Shown: positions 46,180 to 59,056, counted from the first letter of the stretch. The stretch is DNA of 64,000 bases from Begonia masoniana (GCA_022432975.1 CM039509.1:16650324-16714323); one strand, 5' to 3'. The notes: a model not told the origin generated them from the sequence alone. Translations and numbers: made by a program.

Positions 46180-46349
46180 CGGCGACCGATCTCTGCTCTG
46201 CAGCAGAGATCGATCGCTGCCATGCATTATAGCAGGGGCAGCAATCCGATCGCTGCTAGCTATGGCAGCAATCCGATCGCTGCTAACTATAGCAGCGATC
46301 GATCTCTGCTCTGCAGACCAGAGATCGATCGCTGCAAGCATGCAGCGAT
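46180..46349. repeat. Hairpin cluster of the solo LTR
   Basis: The pairs include GGCGACCGATCTCTGC with GCAGAGATCGATCGCTGCC and AGCGATCGATCTCTG with CAGAGATCGATCGCT, plus two GCAGCAATCCGATCGCTGC-like short stems. This is a third variant of the same module. Confidence 0.85.
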
Positions 46350-46919
46350 TCCTTCTCTTTCAGACTTCAAAACTTTAACACTTCACTTTTTACTCCTCGA
46401 CTTAATTCATCAAATTTGCTCTCAGGAATCTGATTTCCAGAGAGCAAAACCTCTTCATTCATTAAACCAACAACCAACGTTCATTAAACCAACAACCAAC
46501 AGTCACCATAACTCACCACTAAAATCTACTTAAATCCAATTTAACTGTATCCTAAACTCAATCGACTCGGGTCAGACTTTGCGGAGTCCAACTGCGTGGA
46601 TGTATCTAAACATCGAGCTTAACCGTATCAACCTACAACCAATCAAAACATTTCCATAACATTCATTAAACAGTTTAAACCGAAACGTTTTACATACAAT
46701 TATCAAAACGTTATCTAATCCCTATCCAGATCCAAACAACTTAAATATTCTATATATGTTCTCATACATTCATATTAACCATTAAACCCCCAAAATACAT
46801 ACACAACTTCCCCTCGGGTCATACGCGCCTCGACTGCTCAGTGCACTCCCACGGCCATCATCCATCAACAGTTTACGCCTCGGGTGGAGGGATCTCATCC
46901 TCACCTGTGTAGAGGTCAC

Positions 46920-47501
46920 CTACACCATAAACATAAGTCGTGAGCTTAAGGCTCAGTAAGTCTACGTGAATGCAATGCATGAACATGTATGTGCCATTTT
47001 CATAAAACCGTCTCTCATGCATTTCATTCATTCATTCATTCATTCATTCATTCATTCATTCTCACCGTGACATTCTTTTGGTTACCGAAGTCTATTCACT
47101 CGGCAGATGGTTAGGGCCCGTCAAGCGGTTAGACAGCCCACACCATCTGAAGGGAGGAAAACCCGCTCACCACGGAACGCCGGGTCTGAACCTCACCCCG
47201 ATAACCACATACAGAGGGTTGTTTACATGATACTTTACTTGCCTTTACGTGCATTTCTTTTTCATGAAAACTATGCTCAAATTCATTTTCATGATGTTTT
47301 TAAAACTATGATGCATGAACAGATATAAACATAACATATCAATCATCATACGTACCATCAAGACACTCAGGCATAACCTACAAAAGAACTAATCCTAACT
47401 ACCCAACCAAAGCATTTAAACAAACAATTCTCCAATTTCCTCGAACAACAAAAGATCCTATGGTGTAGGCCAATCGGCCAAACAGGTCACGAAAGACTTA
47501 C
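46920..47501 (-). other. Putative LTR intron (582 nt)
   Basis: The minus-strand donor is CAG|GTAAGTCTTTCG (G at 47501), followed by GGCCGATTGGCCTACACC. The acceptor is ATGGTGTAG|GTGACC. The ATTC repeat lies inside. Splicing is inferred. Confidence 0.4.
47025..47060. repeat. (CATT)9 microsatellite
   Basis: A perfect tetranucleotide run at the LTR position where the array LTRs hold TATACT units. Confidence 0.95.
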
Positions 47502-48652
47502 CTGTCGTCCGTAGCTCGCTGAGCTTCGTCCACGAGCGTCGTTCGTCTGGGCAAAACGCAACATTCGTAGTTAAAACCAATTTAAACTACTAAACGTCCT
47601 ATTTCAATAAAACCTTAACTAAGGCAATTCCTAAAGTTTCAACTTAATTAATCGAAGTAATTAACGACGACTTAACGCTCGTTAATTTGAAATTCCAATT
47701 ACAAGTTATTTCTGAAAACCCGTAAATTCCCAAATTTATACTTTTTCACAAATTGAATTATCTTCGTCCAATAACGTCAAATACGTTCAATACATACTTA
47801 ATTAAGGCTAACCTATTAATTACGAGTCCTAATTCGCATTTTTAACGAAAACCCTAATCGAAACCCTAACCCTTAATCGAACCGAAAACTCGAAATAAAC
47901 GCTCAGAGACTGAAGCTACATACCGAGGGTAGCGAGAGGAGGAGAAACCGTGAAGGATCGGAGTTGATCGGAGGTCGGACGGAGGTCGGACGTCGTGCGA
48001 ACGTCGGCGGCCGAGAGAGAACTCCTTCTCTGTTCGTTGGCGCCAGGGAGAAAAGAGGGAGGTGAGGAGAAAAAGAGAGTTTATTGTTATTTATTAAATT
48101 AGGTTTGCAAATTACCATTTTGCCCTTCATGAGTTTTCTTCTTTCGTTTCGTTAATTGGCTAACAATCCGACTTTTCCGAATTTCCATATTTTGCCATTA
48201 ACTCACATTCATCACCAGGGTTTTATTAAAACTGTCCGTTCGCAAAACGGACCACGTTTACTATTTTTACTGAACCATCGTTTACTTTACGATAGCGTAT
48301 TTATTCAGAACATAGCGTTTAAACTCCAAAAATTCTCAAAACTTCCTTAAAATTCTAATTACTTGTTAGGGTCATAATGACGCTTTCTCTTCGTGAAACG
48401 GACTTCGTTTACTAATTTTAATAAAACATCCATTACATTACGAGAAACATAATTACTCGGAATATTGCGTCACTATTCCGAAAATTCTCGTAATATTCTT
48501 AAAATTCCTATTAATCGTTAGGATCGCAATAAAGCTTTCTGTTTGCGAAACCGACTTGATTTGACATAATTACTAAAAATGCCACATATAATATATTATA
48601 TTAATATAATATATTAAACCCGAAATCCGTACAAGCCGGGTATTACATGCAA

Positions 48653-48953
48653 GGTGCCCGAGTATTTTCGAGGATTGATCTGCGCTCGGGCTACAATCAG
48701 TTGAAGGTCCGGAAGGATGATATACCGAAGACGGCATTCTGAACGAGGTATGGGCATTATGAGTTCCTTGTCATGTCTTTTGGACTTACTAATGCCCCTG
48801 AAGCGTTTATGGACTTGATGAATCATATCTTCAAGGAGTATCTGGATAAGTTCGTTGTGGTTTTCATCGACGATATTCTGATTTACTCTAAGACGTAGGA
48901 AGAACACGAGGAGCATTTGAGGATAGTCTTGAGGACCCTATGTCAGCATCAGT
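48653..48953 (+). pseudogene. pol: RT, middle part
   Basis: It carries [30 protein letters not shown] and the catalytic FIDDILIYS. Stops are at about 48740 (TGA, Arg position) and 48897 (TAG). The segment is bounded by two independent insertions and resumes at 56863. Confidence 0.88.
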
Positions 48954-49029
48954 TGTAATACCCCTAATACTGTACCCCATTTACCCGTATTTATTATTCT
49001 ATTATTATTATTATTATTTTTTTTTTTCG

Positions 49030-49125
49030 GTGAACAGTGCCCGTGAACAGTGCTGTGAACAGTGTCTGTGAACAGTAACAATGAACAGTAACAGCGAACA
49101 GTGCGTGAACAGTGCAGGAATAGTG
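49030..49125. repeat. GTGAACAGTG short tandem repeats
   Basis: About eight GTGAACAGTG/GAACAGTAACA units follow a (ATT)n/T run. The 5' LTR has the same series at 54342-54441 with a slightly different order. Confidence 0.85.
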
Positions 49126-49804
49126 CGCTTGCCACTTTATAGCTAGCGATCGATCTCCATTTTTCTTGGAGATCGATCACTGACTTTTATATTTATATTG
49201 GCGATCGATCTCCACAATGATGTACAACGATCAATCGCACTTTAAATAAACTCTATACTTTAAATAGCATAACCTAAACCGAAATCAAAACCAGAATCGA
49301 AATCGGAATTGGAATCTATGATTTAAAACATTTAAAACAACTTAAAACTGTTTAATAAAACTATAAAAATAATTACAGAAATCAGAACAAATAAATGGGA
49401 GGGCAAAACTGTCCAAACTTTTCTAAATTAAACCAATTTGCAGCAGACTTTGCGAAATCCAACCGCGTGGATAGCTCTAAAACTCGAGCATATCCATATC
49501 GAACCTAAACCATTTCAAACGATTTCTATAACGTGCAATTAAAAGCTTTAATAAAACATTTTACAAATACGGTTTATAAAACATTGAAAACATCAGTCTA
49601 TCAGCTAACCAGATCCCAAACATCCTAATATGTTCTATCAAGACAAAGTCATCAATAACATCCTAAAAATCCTCAAAACCAACACATACGTCCCCACGGG
49701 TCAGGTGAGCATCGACTGCGCCAGCACACCATCGCAACCATCCTTCGTCAACTGCCATCACTCCTCAGGTGGAGGGATCTCGTAGTCACCTGTATCGGGA
49801 TCAC

Positions 49805-50289
49805 CTACACCATACAAACACATATGAGATAAAAATCTCAGTAAGCTCTAGTAAATGCAAATGCATGCTGTGCATGTGACTTTATAAACAATGCTTTGTT
49901 TTCTTTACTTTGCTTTGCTTTGCTTTTCTTTACTTTGTTTTGCTTTGCTTTGCTTTGCTATAAACTGTATACCGAAGGGCCATTTAAACTATATACCGAA
50001 GGGTCATTTAAACTGTATACCGTAGGGTCATCATTTCTTTGCATTTACTTTAAAACATCGTGCAGAAATTCGTTTTCATGACATTTGAAATACGTGATGC
50101 ATGAACATATATAAACATGAAATAACAATCAACATGCATACCATCAAGACCGAAATAGAATAACCTATAACAATTGTAAACCTAACTACCCGACCAAAGC
50201 AATTTAAAACAAACAATCCATTGAGATCCTCGACGCTACATCGAAGTACGGTGTAGGCCAATCGGCCAGAGAAGATCACGAGAACTTAC
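49805..50289 (-). other. Putative LTR intron (485 nt), 3' LTR
   Basis: The minus-strand donor is CGAG|GTAAGTTCTCG (G at 50289), followed by GGCCGATTGGCCTACACC; the acceptor is ATGGTGTAG|GTGATC. CTTTG repeats (49890-49965) and three 24-bp ACTGTATACCGAAGGGTC units (49970-50032) lie inside. Confidence 0.4.
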
Positions 50290-51255
50290 CTCGCGTCCGT
50301 TGCAGCTCAAGCTCCGTCCACGAGCGTTGTTTGTCTGAGGCAAAACACATCGATCATCAATATCACGAGTTTAAACTTCTAATCGTCCGAATTCAACAAA
50401 TCCTTAACTAAGGAACTTCCTAAAGCTCTAATCCAATTCATTGAGCTATTTATTCGAGCAATTTACGCTCGGTACCTCAATTCACAATTTACGAGTTTTT
50501 CTCTAAAAACCTGAAAATCCCTAATTTTAACCTTTTCACAATTCAACTTAATTTCGTTCGAAAACGTCCAATATGTCTAATATATACTTAATCGCAGTAA
50601 ACCTATTAATTACAGACCCTAAATCGCGTTTTTAATCGAATCCTAAACAAAACCCTAACGTCCTAATTTCATGGAAACTGAAAACTAACGTCCGAAAGCT
50701 GTAGAATCTTACCTAGAACGTTGATCGGAGGAGAAAACGTGAAGGAAACGGAACGATCGGAGGAAGAATCAGAGTCGGCGTTGGGGATTCGCCGCGGGCA
50801 GAGAGAATTCGAGAGGTTTCTTCTCTGGAAATCGATTTTCAGAATGAAAATCGATTAAGGCCTTTTGCCTTTAATAAATAATAAAAGTTAATTGCTTAAA
50901 TGACGATTTTGCCCTTTCTCTTATTCTTCTATTCGTTTCGTTAATCGGCTAACTATTCGGTTTCTCCAAACTTCCTTATTTTACCCATAAGTCCAATCTA
51001 TTAATTGGGATTTATTAAAACTGTCCGTTCGGAAATCGGACCACATCTACTATTTTTACTAAAACGTCCTTTACATTTCGATAAATGCATTTACTCGGAA
51101 TATAGCGTCCAAACTCCGAAAATTTCCTTAAAACTCCTATTAATCGTCAGGATCGTAATGACGCTTTCTTTTCGAGAAACGGGCTTGACTCGACATATTT
51201 ACGAAAATGCCATTTATATTAAAATAATAATATCCCGAAAAGCCGGGATATTACA

Positions 51256-52934
51256 TTCCATCCACCTTATTTAAAATTTTGTCCTCAAAATTTGCCCTAA
51301 CTTGTAGTCCTTGGCATCACTGTCTCATGCCCTGCGGTTTTATACTTCGATCTATCATCTGTACTTATGGTCATTCCTCGTGATTCTTAACCCAAAACTG
51401 TCCACTGTGCCCTCCAACATCGGTCTTAAACATGCATTCTCTACCTTCGATCTGGTCGTACACTTCCTTACTAAAGTACTGAGCCTAGTTAAGTTCTTAA
51501 ATCTCCATAACTTTTTCATAACTTCGTTGGCTTCGTCCGTAGTCGAAACTCACGTCGACCCAAACTTCTATATTCGCTCGGGTAACGATTCGTTGTAACC
51601 GTATCACCCATAGGATTTACTGGTCACCATCGTTATACCCTACAACTATACGACTATAACACTACTTGGTCTATGTGAGTCAAACTATGAACTACAGTCA
51701 GTATTACTTAGAATTCTATCTCTAACAAAATTCGAACTCCCTTTTATCAACTCTGATCCCGTCATCCCTAGGGTCAATCTCTACGATTCTAATCCAAAAC
51801 GTCGACTATACCTTCCAACATTAGCCTTAAATTCGAAATCTCTACTCTCAATTGGATTGTACATATCCTCACTCACACATTAAGTCTTACTAAATCTCCT
51901 AAATCGCATACTTTCCTGGGCAACTTACCAATCCCGCCAGTTATTTCAGGGTGGATTTTACAACTAAGCTTACACTGTTATACTCTCGAACTATGTCACC
52001 AGAGTTTCCTTATAAACATCGCTTCCATTCTAAGTTTTTGTCCTTAAATTCTACCACTATATTCTTAATCAAAGTTCTCACACTGCTTACGTTACACTCC
52101 TTTGTTTATCTTAAATTCTATTTGCTCTAAATACGGTCAAGTCTCTAAATCTCCCCATTGATGCGCTCTAAACTAGTCATTCTAACCTAAGTCATTCATG
52201 CACTACTTGGTCTCGACCTGCCACACACGAGTCGATCACTAGAAATTTACTAACTTAATCTCACCTCTAAGTTTACTTGGATGGTTTCGGTGATAATTCT
52301 CACCCTCCTTATTCTATAAATCGCAAATTTCTCAATTTGTTATCATTTAAACGCCAATCTAAGCTCTCATTTGTTCCAACGATCTACTTTACCTTCACTA
52401 AATTCCTCAAGGCTACTTTGAGTTCATCGACTAATCTATTTTTGTTCGCTCTTTCCAATAAGGTTCCAACTATTCTACTCGAAAATCATTCTAAGTTTAA
52501 CTCTTGAATTCTATCTTAATCTAGATACTCCTAACTGCATACGAATCGTCAATATACGAGCTCTTCGGTACGTGATCTATTTAAACACACTTCAGGTATT
52601 ATAACAATCTAGGTATCCCATTATAGGATTATTTCTAAACTTTCTTCTTTCTTGACTAGTCGTATCCTAATACTCCAAAAGGTTGCCAATTAGGCACAAT
52701 CTCTACCTACTTAAAATCCATATCTCATAGGGCGTATTCCTCTAATTGTTATTAAACTCTAGGTGCGCAAACTCCGTTGATTAAATCAAACTAATCTTAC
52801 TAACGTATAACTATATTTCTATACGGCGTTTATTGTTATAAGTTTGTCCTATTATCTTCTCTTCGAGGTTCACCTAGTAATTCCTTCTTACTCACCTATT
52901 ACTCTCTTCTTTACTAATTTCAGATCTAAATATT
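51256..52934 (-). other. Non-coding internal region
   Basis: 1.7 kb without a credible frame. Blocks such as TTGAATTCTATCTTAATCTAG and GCGTATTCCTCTAATTG match the internal regions of the array copies, so it belongs to the family. The reversed PPT is at 51256-51275. Confidence 0.75.
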
Positions 52935-52968
52935 TTATCTATCAAATACATATCGTTGTACAAGTAAT

Positions 52969-53285
52969 TTAAATAATACCTGCAATTGTAGAAGGCTGGG
53001 CCCCATCGTCGACGTTGTCAGGCTCGATGAATGCAAAGACTCTCGGTACAACATTCCTTTGATCTCTGCCACGTTGATCTCTGCCTGATTGATCTCGACC
53101 CTGATTCGGGCAGTCTTTAACAAAATGGCCTGGTTCTCCACACCAATAGCACACTTTTGTGCCTACCCTGCACTGTCCCCTGTGCTCCCTCTGGCATTTA
53201 GGGCAAAGAGGTAACTGACAAGCCCCTTGTACCTGTTTGCCTTTCCCTCGATTGTTACCTCCTTCTAGAGGCCTTTTAATGTCTC

Positions 53286-53352
<67 letters not shown>

Positions 53353-54113
53353 GCTCTCGGCTGCCAGCCTTGATTCTGCGACTGAGGTTGAATCTCACGG
53401 AAGAAGCCTTTAGCTGGCTCCCTCGGTCTAACACAAGTAGCTCTAGCGGCCTCAATATCCAGAGCCCTAGCTGTGATGTCAAAATAGGGTACATCAATAA
53501 TACCTGATACAACAACGTGCATCCGGATCTCTGAATTAAGGCCCTCCATAAACTGGTGTACCTTCTCCTCGTTATCGCTGACAAGGCGCGGTGCAAATCG
53601 CGATAAAGCCTCAAACTTCCGGATATACTCTGCAACTGAACCTGTCTGCCTCAGCTGCGTGAACTCGTTCCTCTTCGCCACTCTCACTGCGCGGCTAAAA
53701 TACTTGTCAAAAAATACAAACTTGAACCGATCCCAAGTCATAACTGATACGTCCGTCGTCGCTTTGATCGAATCCCACTAGAAACGGGCATCCATCGCTA
53801 AGTGAAAGGTAGCATACGCCACCATGCTCCCGTTCCCTACCTCGGCATAAGCTAACATATCCTCCATAACTCGGATCCATTCTTCCGCAATAGTAGGATC
53901 CGATGATCGACCATCGAACACTGGAGGTCGTAGGCCCTGAAACTTCTGCATGCCCTGGTTGTTGGGAACTATCAAATCCCGGGCCCTCTGGTTCTCCGGA
54001 TTTACCAAGTCCGTAATCTGTTGCGCTTGCCGGTCCATATGCTGAGACTGGCGATCTATCAACTCCGTAAATCGATCTAGCGCATCATCTCTAGGATCCC
54101 TTCCTTGAACCAT
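52969..54113 (-). pseudogene. gag: gag with microsatellite expansion
   Basis: The start is MVQGRDPRDD at 54113. The capsid core is EEWIRVMEDML, FFDKYFSRAVR and FEALSRFAPRLV. A TAG at 53777 replaces the first Trp of the WWD motif. A CAA run (53288-53351) gives more than 20 Gln and is followed by a frame change. The knuckle CYWCGEPGHFVKDC (about 53110-53151) is in another frame. The gene ends after STIAGII, as in the array copies, just before where protease would start. Confidence 0.88.
53288..53351. repeat. (GTT)21 microsatellite inside gag
   Basis: A perfect GTT run on the plus strand, CAA on the coding strand. Related gags have three or four Gln codons at this place. Long Leu or Asn frames across it are by-products. 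Confidence 0.95.
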
Positions 54114-54125
54114 TTTATAAAAATC

Positions 54126-54186
54126 CTATAAAAGATCAAACAATAATCCTAAGAAACCAAATCAATAAAGCTATAAACAGACTTAC
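54126..54186 (-). other. Putative 61-nt leader intron
   Basis: The donor is CAACT|GTAAGTCTG (G at 54186) and the acceptor CTTTTATAG|GAT, between the PBS and gag. Confidence 0.35.
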
Positions 54187-54257
54187 AGTTGATGAAGGAT
54201 GTCCGCGTAGTGGCTGTGCAGTCGAGCAGTCTGCAGAACCGATTTTAAAACCTGGGG

Positions 54258-54269
54258 GCTCTGATACCA
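54258..54269 (-). promoter_or_regulatory. Primer binding site
   Basis: The minus strand reads TGGTATCAGAGC, four bases inside the LTR end; initiator-Met tRNA type. Confidence 0.85.
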
Positions 54270-54458
54270 TAATTGTAACACCCCTAATACTGTACCCCAT
54301 TTACCCGTATTTATTATTCTATTATTATTATTTTTTTTTTTCGGTGAACAGTGCCCCGTGAACAGTGCTGTGAATAGTGCCTGTGAACAGTAACAGCGAA
54401 CAGTGCGTGAACAGTGCATGAACAGTGCGTGAACAGTGTGCTTGCCACTTTATAGCTA

Positions 54459-54890
54459 GCGATCGATCTCCATTTTTCTTGGAGATCGATCGCTGACTTT
54501 TATATTTATATTGGCAATCGATCTCCATTTTTCATGGAGATCGATCGCCACAATGATGTACAGTGATCAATCGCACTTTAAATAAACTCTATACTTTAAA
54601 TAGCATAACCTAAACCGAAATCGAAACCAGAATCGAAATCGGAATTGGAATCTATGATTTAAAACATTTAAAACAACTTAAAACTGTTTAATAAAACTAT
54701 AAAAATAATTACAGAAATCAGAACAAATAAATGGGAAGGAAAAACTGTCCAGCCCATTACCCAAAGGGGCAGCGACCAGTCGCTGCTACATGCAGCGACT
54801 GCTCGCTGAATGTGCTGCAGCGAGCAGCGACCAGTCGCTGCTACATGCAGTGACTGATCGCTGCATGTGCTGCAGCGAGCAGCGATCGCT
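54459..54890. repeat. Hairpin cluster of the 5' LTR
   Basis: Two groups. The first uses GATCTCC arms, a fourth stem variant, with a CATTTTTCTTG-type loop. The second uses AGCGACCAGTCGCT stems and GCAGCGAGCAGCGA repeats. Confidence 0.88.
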
Positions 54891-55411
54891 CCACGCCTGC
54901 AATCGTTTGCCACTCCTGCTTTCTCTTCTTCTCTGTTTTCATTTTACATGTGCTCTCTGGAATTGAATTCCAGAGAGCAATACACCTAACAACATATCAT
55001 CTCCTAACTTAAATCTCAACCAAACTTTTCTAAATTAAACCAATTTGCAGCAGACTTTGCGAAATCCAACCGCGTGGATAGCTCTAAAACTCGAGCATAT
55101 CCATATCGAACCTAAACCATTTCAAACGATTTCTATAACGTGCAATTAAAAGCTTTAATAAAACATTTTACAAATACGGTTTATAAAACATTGAAAACAT
55201 CAGTCTATCAGCTAACCAGATCCCAAACATCCTAATATGTTCTATCAAGACAAAGTCATCAATAACATCCCAAAAATCCTCAAAACCAACACATACGTCT
55301 CCACGGGTCAGGTGAGCATCGACTGCGCCAGCACACCACCGCAACCGTCCTTTGTCAACTGCCATCACTCCTCAGGTGGAGGGATCTCGTAGTCACCTGT
55401 ATCGGGATCAC

Positions 55412-55876
55412 CTACACCATACAGACACTTATGAGATAAAAATCTCAGTAAGCTCTAGTAAATGCAAATGCATGCTGTGCATGTGACTTTATAAACAATG
55501 CTTTGTTTTCTTTACTTTGCTTTGCTTTACTTTGCTTTGCTTTGCTATAAACTGTATACCGAAGGGCCATTTAAACTATATACCGAAGGGTCATTTAAAC
55601 TGTATACCGTAGGGTCATCATTTCTTTGCATTTACTTTAAAACATCCTGCAGAAATTCGTTTTCATGACATTTGAAATACGTGATGCATGGACAGATATA
55701 AACATGAAATAACAATCAACATGCATACCATCAAGACCGAAATAGAATAACCTATAACAATTGTAAACCTAACTACCCGACCAAAGCAATTTAAAACAAA
55801 CAATCCATTGAGATCCTCGACGCTACATCGAAGTACGGTGTAGGCCAATCGGCCAAAGAAGATCACGAGAACTTAC
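55412..55876 (-). other. Putative LTR intron (465 nt), 5' LTR
   Basis: The same sites as in the 3' LTR of this element, with fewer CTTTG units inside. Confidence 0.4.
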
Positions 55877-56862
55877 CTCGCGTCCGTTGCAGCTCAAGCT
55901 CCGTCCACGAGCGTTGTTTGTCTGAGGCAAAACACATCGATCATCAATATCACGAGTTTAAACTTCTAATCGTCCGAATTCAACAAATCCTTAACTAAGG
56001 AACTTCCTAAAGCTCTAATCCAATTCATTGAGCTATTTATTCGAGCAATTTACGCTCGGTACCTCAATTAACAATTTACGAGTTTTTCTCTAAAAACCTG
56101 AAAATCCCTAATTTTAACCTTTTCACAATTCAACTTAATTTCGTCCGAAAACGTCCAATACGTCTAATATATACTTAATCGCAGTAAACCTATTAATTAC
56201 GGACCCTAAATCGCATTTTTAATCGAATCCTAAACAAACCCCTAACGTCCTAATTTCATGGAAACTGAAAACTAACGTCCGAAAGTTGTAGAATCTTACC
56301 TAGAACGTTGATCGGAGGAGAAAACGTAAAGGAAACGGAACGATCGGAGGAAGAATCAGAGTCGGCGTTGGGGATTCGCCGCGGGCAGAGAGGAGAAGCC
56401 GAGAGGTTTCTTCTCTGGAAATCGATTTTCAGAATGAAAATCGATTAAGGCCTTTTACCTTTAATAAATAATAAAAGTTAATTGCTTAAATGATGATTTT
56501 GCCCTTTCTCTTATTCTTCTATTCGTTTCGTCCTTCGTTTCGTTAATCGGCTAACTTTTCGGTTTCTCCAAACTTCCTTATTTTACCCATAAGTCCAATC
56601 TATTAATTGGGATTTATTAAAACTGTCCGTTCGCAAATCGGACCACATCTACTATTTTTACTAAAACGTCCTTTACATTTCGATAAATGCATTTACTTGG
56701 AATATAGCGTCCAAACTCTGAAAATTTCCTTAAAACTCCTATTAATCGTCAGGATCGTAATGACGCTTTCTTTTCGAGAAACGGGCTTGACTCGACATAT
56801 TTACGAAAATGCCATTTATATTAAAATAATAATATCCCGAAAAGCCGGGATATTACATCAGT

Positions 56863-59056
56863 TGTATCTGAAATTTTCCAAATGCGAATTTTGGTTGGAT
56901 CGGGTCAGTTTCCTTGGCCATATTATATCACAGAAGGTGTTTCTGTGGATCTGAGCAAATTTCAGGTGGTCAGATATTGGCCACAGCCGAAGAACGTACG
57001 TGAGGTGCATGGATTTCTCGGATTAGCTAGCTATTATCGGAAGTTCATAGAGGGATTTTCGAAGATCGCAGTTCCTCTCTTTCGATTGACTTCGAAGAAC
57101 GAGAGATTTGTATGGTCGTCTGCTTTTGATAGTAGTTTTGTGGAGTTAAAGCGGAGATTGACCACCGCTACAGTATTAGCGTTACCTGTTGAAGGTGACA
57201 AGTTCAGTATTTATTGTGACGCATCTGGAGTGGGACTCGGTTGTGTATTGATGCAAGAGGGGAGAGTTATTGCTTATGCTTCTCAGCAGCTGAAGCCGTA
57301 CGAGCAGAATTACCCTACGCACGACCTTGAGTTAGCAGCCGTGGTCTTCGCACTGAAGATATGAAGACATTATTTGTATGGGCAGCAGTGCGATATATTT
57401 TCCAACCACAAGAGCTTGAAGTATTTATTTACGCAGAAGGAGCTGAATATGCGTCGGAGAAGGTGGCTTGAGTTTGTCAAAGATTACGATTTCGATATCA
57501 AGTACCACCCAAGAAAGGCGAACAAGGTTGCTGATGCCTTGAGTAGAGTGCCTTCTCCGAGACAGCCTTCACTAGCAGCGATGTCAGTCACGCTGCGGTC
57601 TGAGATTGAGAGGATCGACGTTGAGATAGTGGCAGAGTTGTCCAGTATGCTCACCAACATTTCTCTCAGGCCGACTATTCTAGATCGGATACGTGAGGCT
57701 CAGCAGAATGATACGGAGTGTGAGGAGCTTCGATCCAGCATGACATTGGGAGACTCGTCAGATTTCCATCTATCATATGACGGTATTCTGAAGTTCAGGC
57801 ATAGGTGGTACGTGCCTAGCGATGAGGATCTAAAGAAGGAGATATTGGCCGAGGCACATTCTTCGGCATATTCTGTGCACCCGGGAAGTACTAAGATGTA
57901 CCAGGATTTGAAGTAACACTTCTGGTGGCCAAATATGAAGAGAGAGGTCGCCAAGTATGTTGAGACCTGTCTAGTCTGCCAACAGGTAAAGACAGAGCAC
58001 CAGAGACCGGCCGGAACATTATTGCCACTGCCGATTCCAGAGTGGAAATGGGAGCAGATCTCCATGGATTTTGTTGTGGGGCTCCCAAGGACGACGAAGG
58101 GCCACGACGGCATATGGGTTATTGTGGACCGATTGACAAAGTCGGCCCACTTCTTATCTGTGAGGATGGCATCTTCTATGGATCAGCTCGCCGAGCTTTA
58201 TGTGCAGGAGATTGTTAAACTTCACGGTGTGCCAGTTTCGATTGTCTCATACAGAGATCCGAGATTTACGTCGAAGTTCTAGAAGAGCCTGCACAAAGCT
58301 ATGGGGACTCAGCTTAATTTCAGCACGACATTTCATCCTCAGACTGATGGTCAGACAGAGAGGACGAATCAGATTCTTGAGGATATGCTCAGAGCTTGTG
58401 TGCTGGAGTTTCAGGGCTCGTGGAGCCGATATTTGCCCCTGATTGAGTTCTCGTACAACAAAAACTTCCAGACTACGATTTGCATGGCTCCATATGAGGC
58501 GCTGTATGGTCGGAAGTGTAGGTCTCCATTATATTGGGACGAGGTTGGCGAGGCCAGCGTCGTTGGTCCTGAGATTCTACAGCCAACGGCAGAGAAGATT
58601 GTCGTTATCCGACAGCGTATTGAGATAGCTCAGAGTCGACAGAAGAGCTATGCTGACACACGACGGAGAGAGCTAGAGTTCGAGGAAGGCGACGAAGTTT
58701 ATCTTAAAGTTTCTCCGTTCAAAGGCGTTGCGAGATTTGGAAGGAGAGGCAAGTTAAACCCTCACTATGTGGGGCCCTTTTCTATTCTAAAGAGGATCGG
58801 GAAGATGGCGTACAAATTAGAGCTTCCAGCTTCTATGGAGGGTATCCATGACGTATTCCATGTATCTATGTTTCGGAAGTGCCTACGCGATCCATCGCAT
58901 ATTGTCGAGGCTAGAGAGATTGAGGTACAGCCTACCTTGACTTACGAGGAGAGGCCCGTACGCATTCTGGAGTATTCCATCAAAGTATTGCGCAACAAGA
59001 AGATTCCACTGGTCAAAGTTTTGTGGCGTAACCACGAGGTGGAGGAAGCTACGTAG
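56863..59056 (+). pseudogene. pol: RT end, RNase H, integrase, chromodomain
   Basis: It resumes at [18 protein letters not shown] and shifts frame near 56934 by one base. It then stays in frame 2 to the chromodomain. RNase H has [15 protein letters not shown]. Integrase has [12 protein letters not shown]...[20 protein letters not shown] and HPQTDGQTER. The chromodomain is KKIPLVKVLWRNHEVEEAT. Stops: 57362 (TGA, Trp), 57914 (TAA, Gln), 58279 (TAG, Trp) and 59054 (TAG, Trp). A 251-residue stretch (58301-59056) is open. Confidence 0.9.

Larger units (their letters stand above)
45907..48647 (-). mobile_element. Solo LTR (2741 bp) in RT
   Basis: TGTCACACCCC...GCCGGGTATTACA with target duplication TGCAA at 45902-45906 and 48648-48652. 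There is no internal region. It has a hairpin cluster (46180-46349), the palindrome at 46418-46445, a complete putative intron (46920-47501) and an ATTC repeat. It is closely related to the array LTRs. Confidence 0.93.
48954..51255 (-). repeat. 3' LTR (2302 bp), hairpin cluster deleted
   Basis: TGTAATACCCC...GCCGGGATATTACA followed by the reversed PPT TTCCATCCACC. It is about 280 bases shorter than the 5' LTR. The 54769-54890 hairpin cluster and the palindrome are missing (junction near 49411). One hairpin (49146-49181) remains. Confidence 0.92.
48954..56857 (-). mobile_element. Complete gag-only (TR-GAG-type) element
   Basis: The target duplication TCAGT lies at 48949-48953 and 56858-56862. 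Left LTR 48954-51255, internal 51256-54273, right LTR 54274-56857. The internal region has a PBS, leader intron, gag and 1.7 kb of non-coding sequence, but no pol. It is the one gag-only copy here with both ends and a single internal region. Confidence 0.93.
54274..56857 (-). repeat. 5' LTR (2584 bp)
   Basis: TGTAACACCCC...GCCGGGATATTACA. It keeps the full hairpin region: GCGATCGATCTCC with GGAGATCGATCGC (twice, 54459-54549), GCAGCGACCAGTCGCTGC-type stems (54769-54890) and the palindrome at 54952-54978. The putative intron spans 55412-55876. Confidence 0.93.

Noticed and set aside
53286..53507. Poly-Leu frame resembling a signal or membrane segment
   Set aside because: It is the antisense reading of the CAA repeat in gag.
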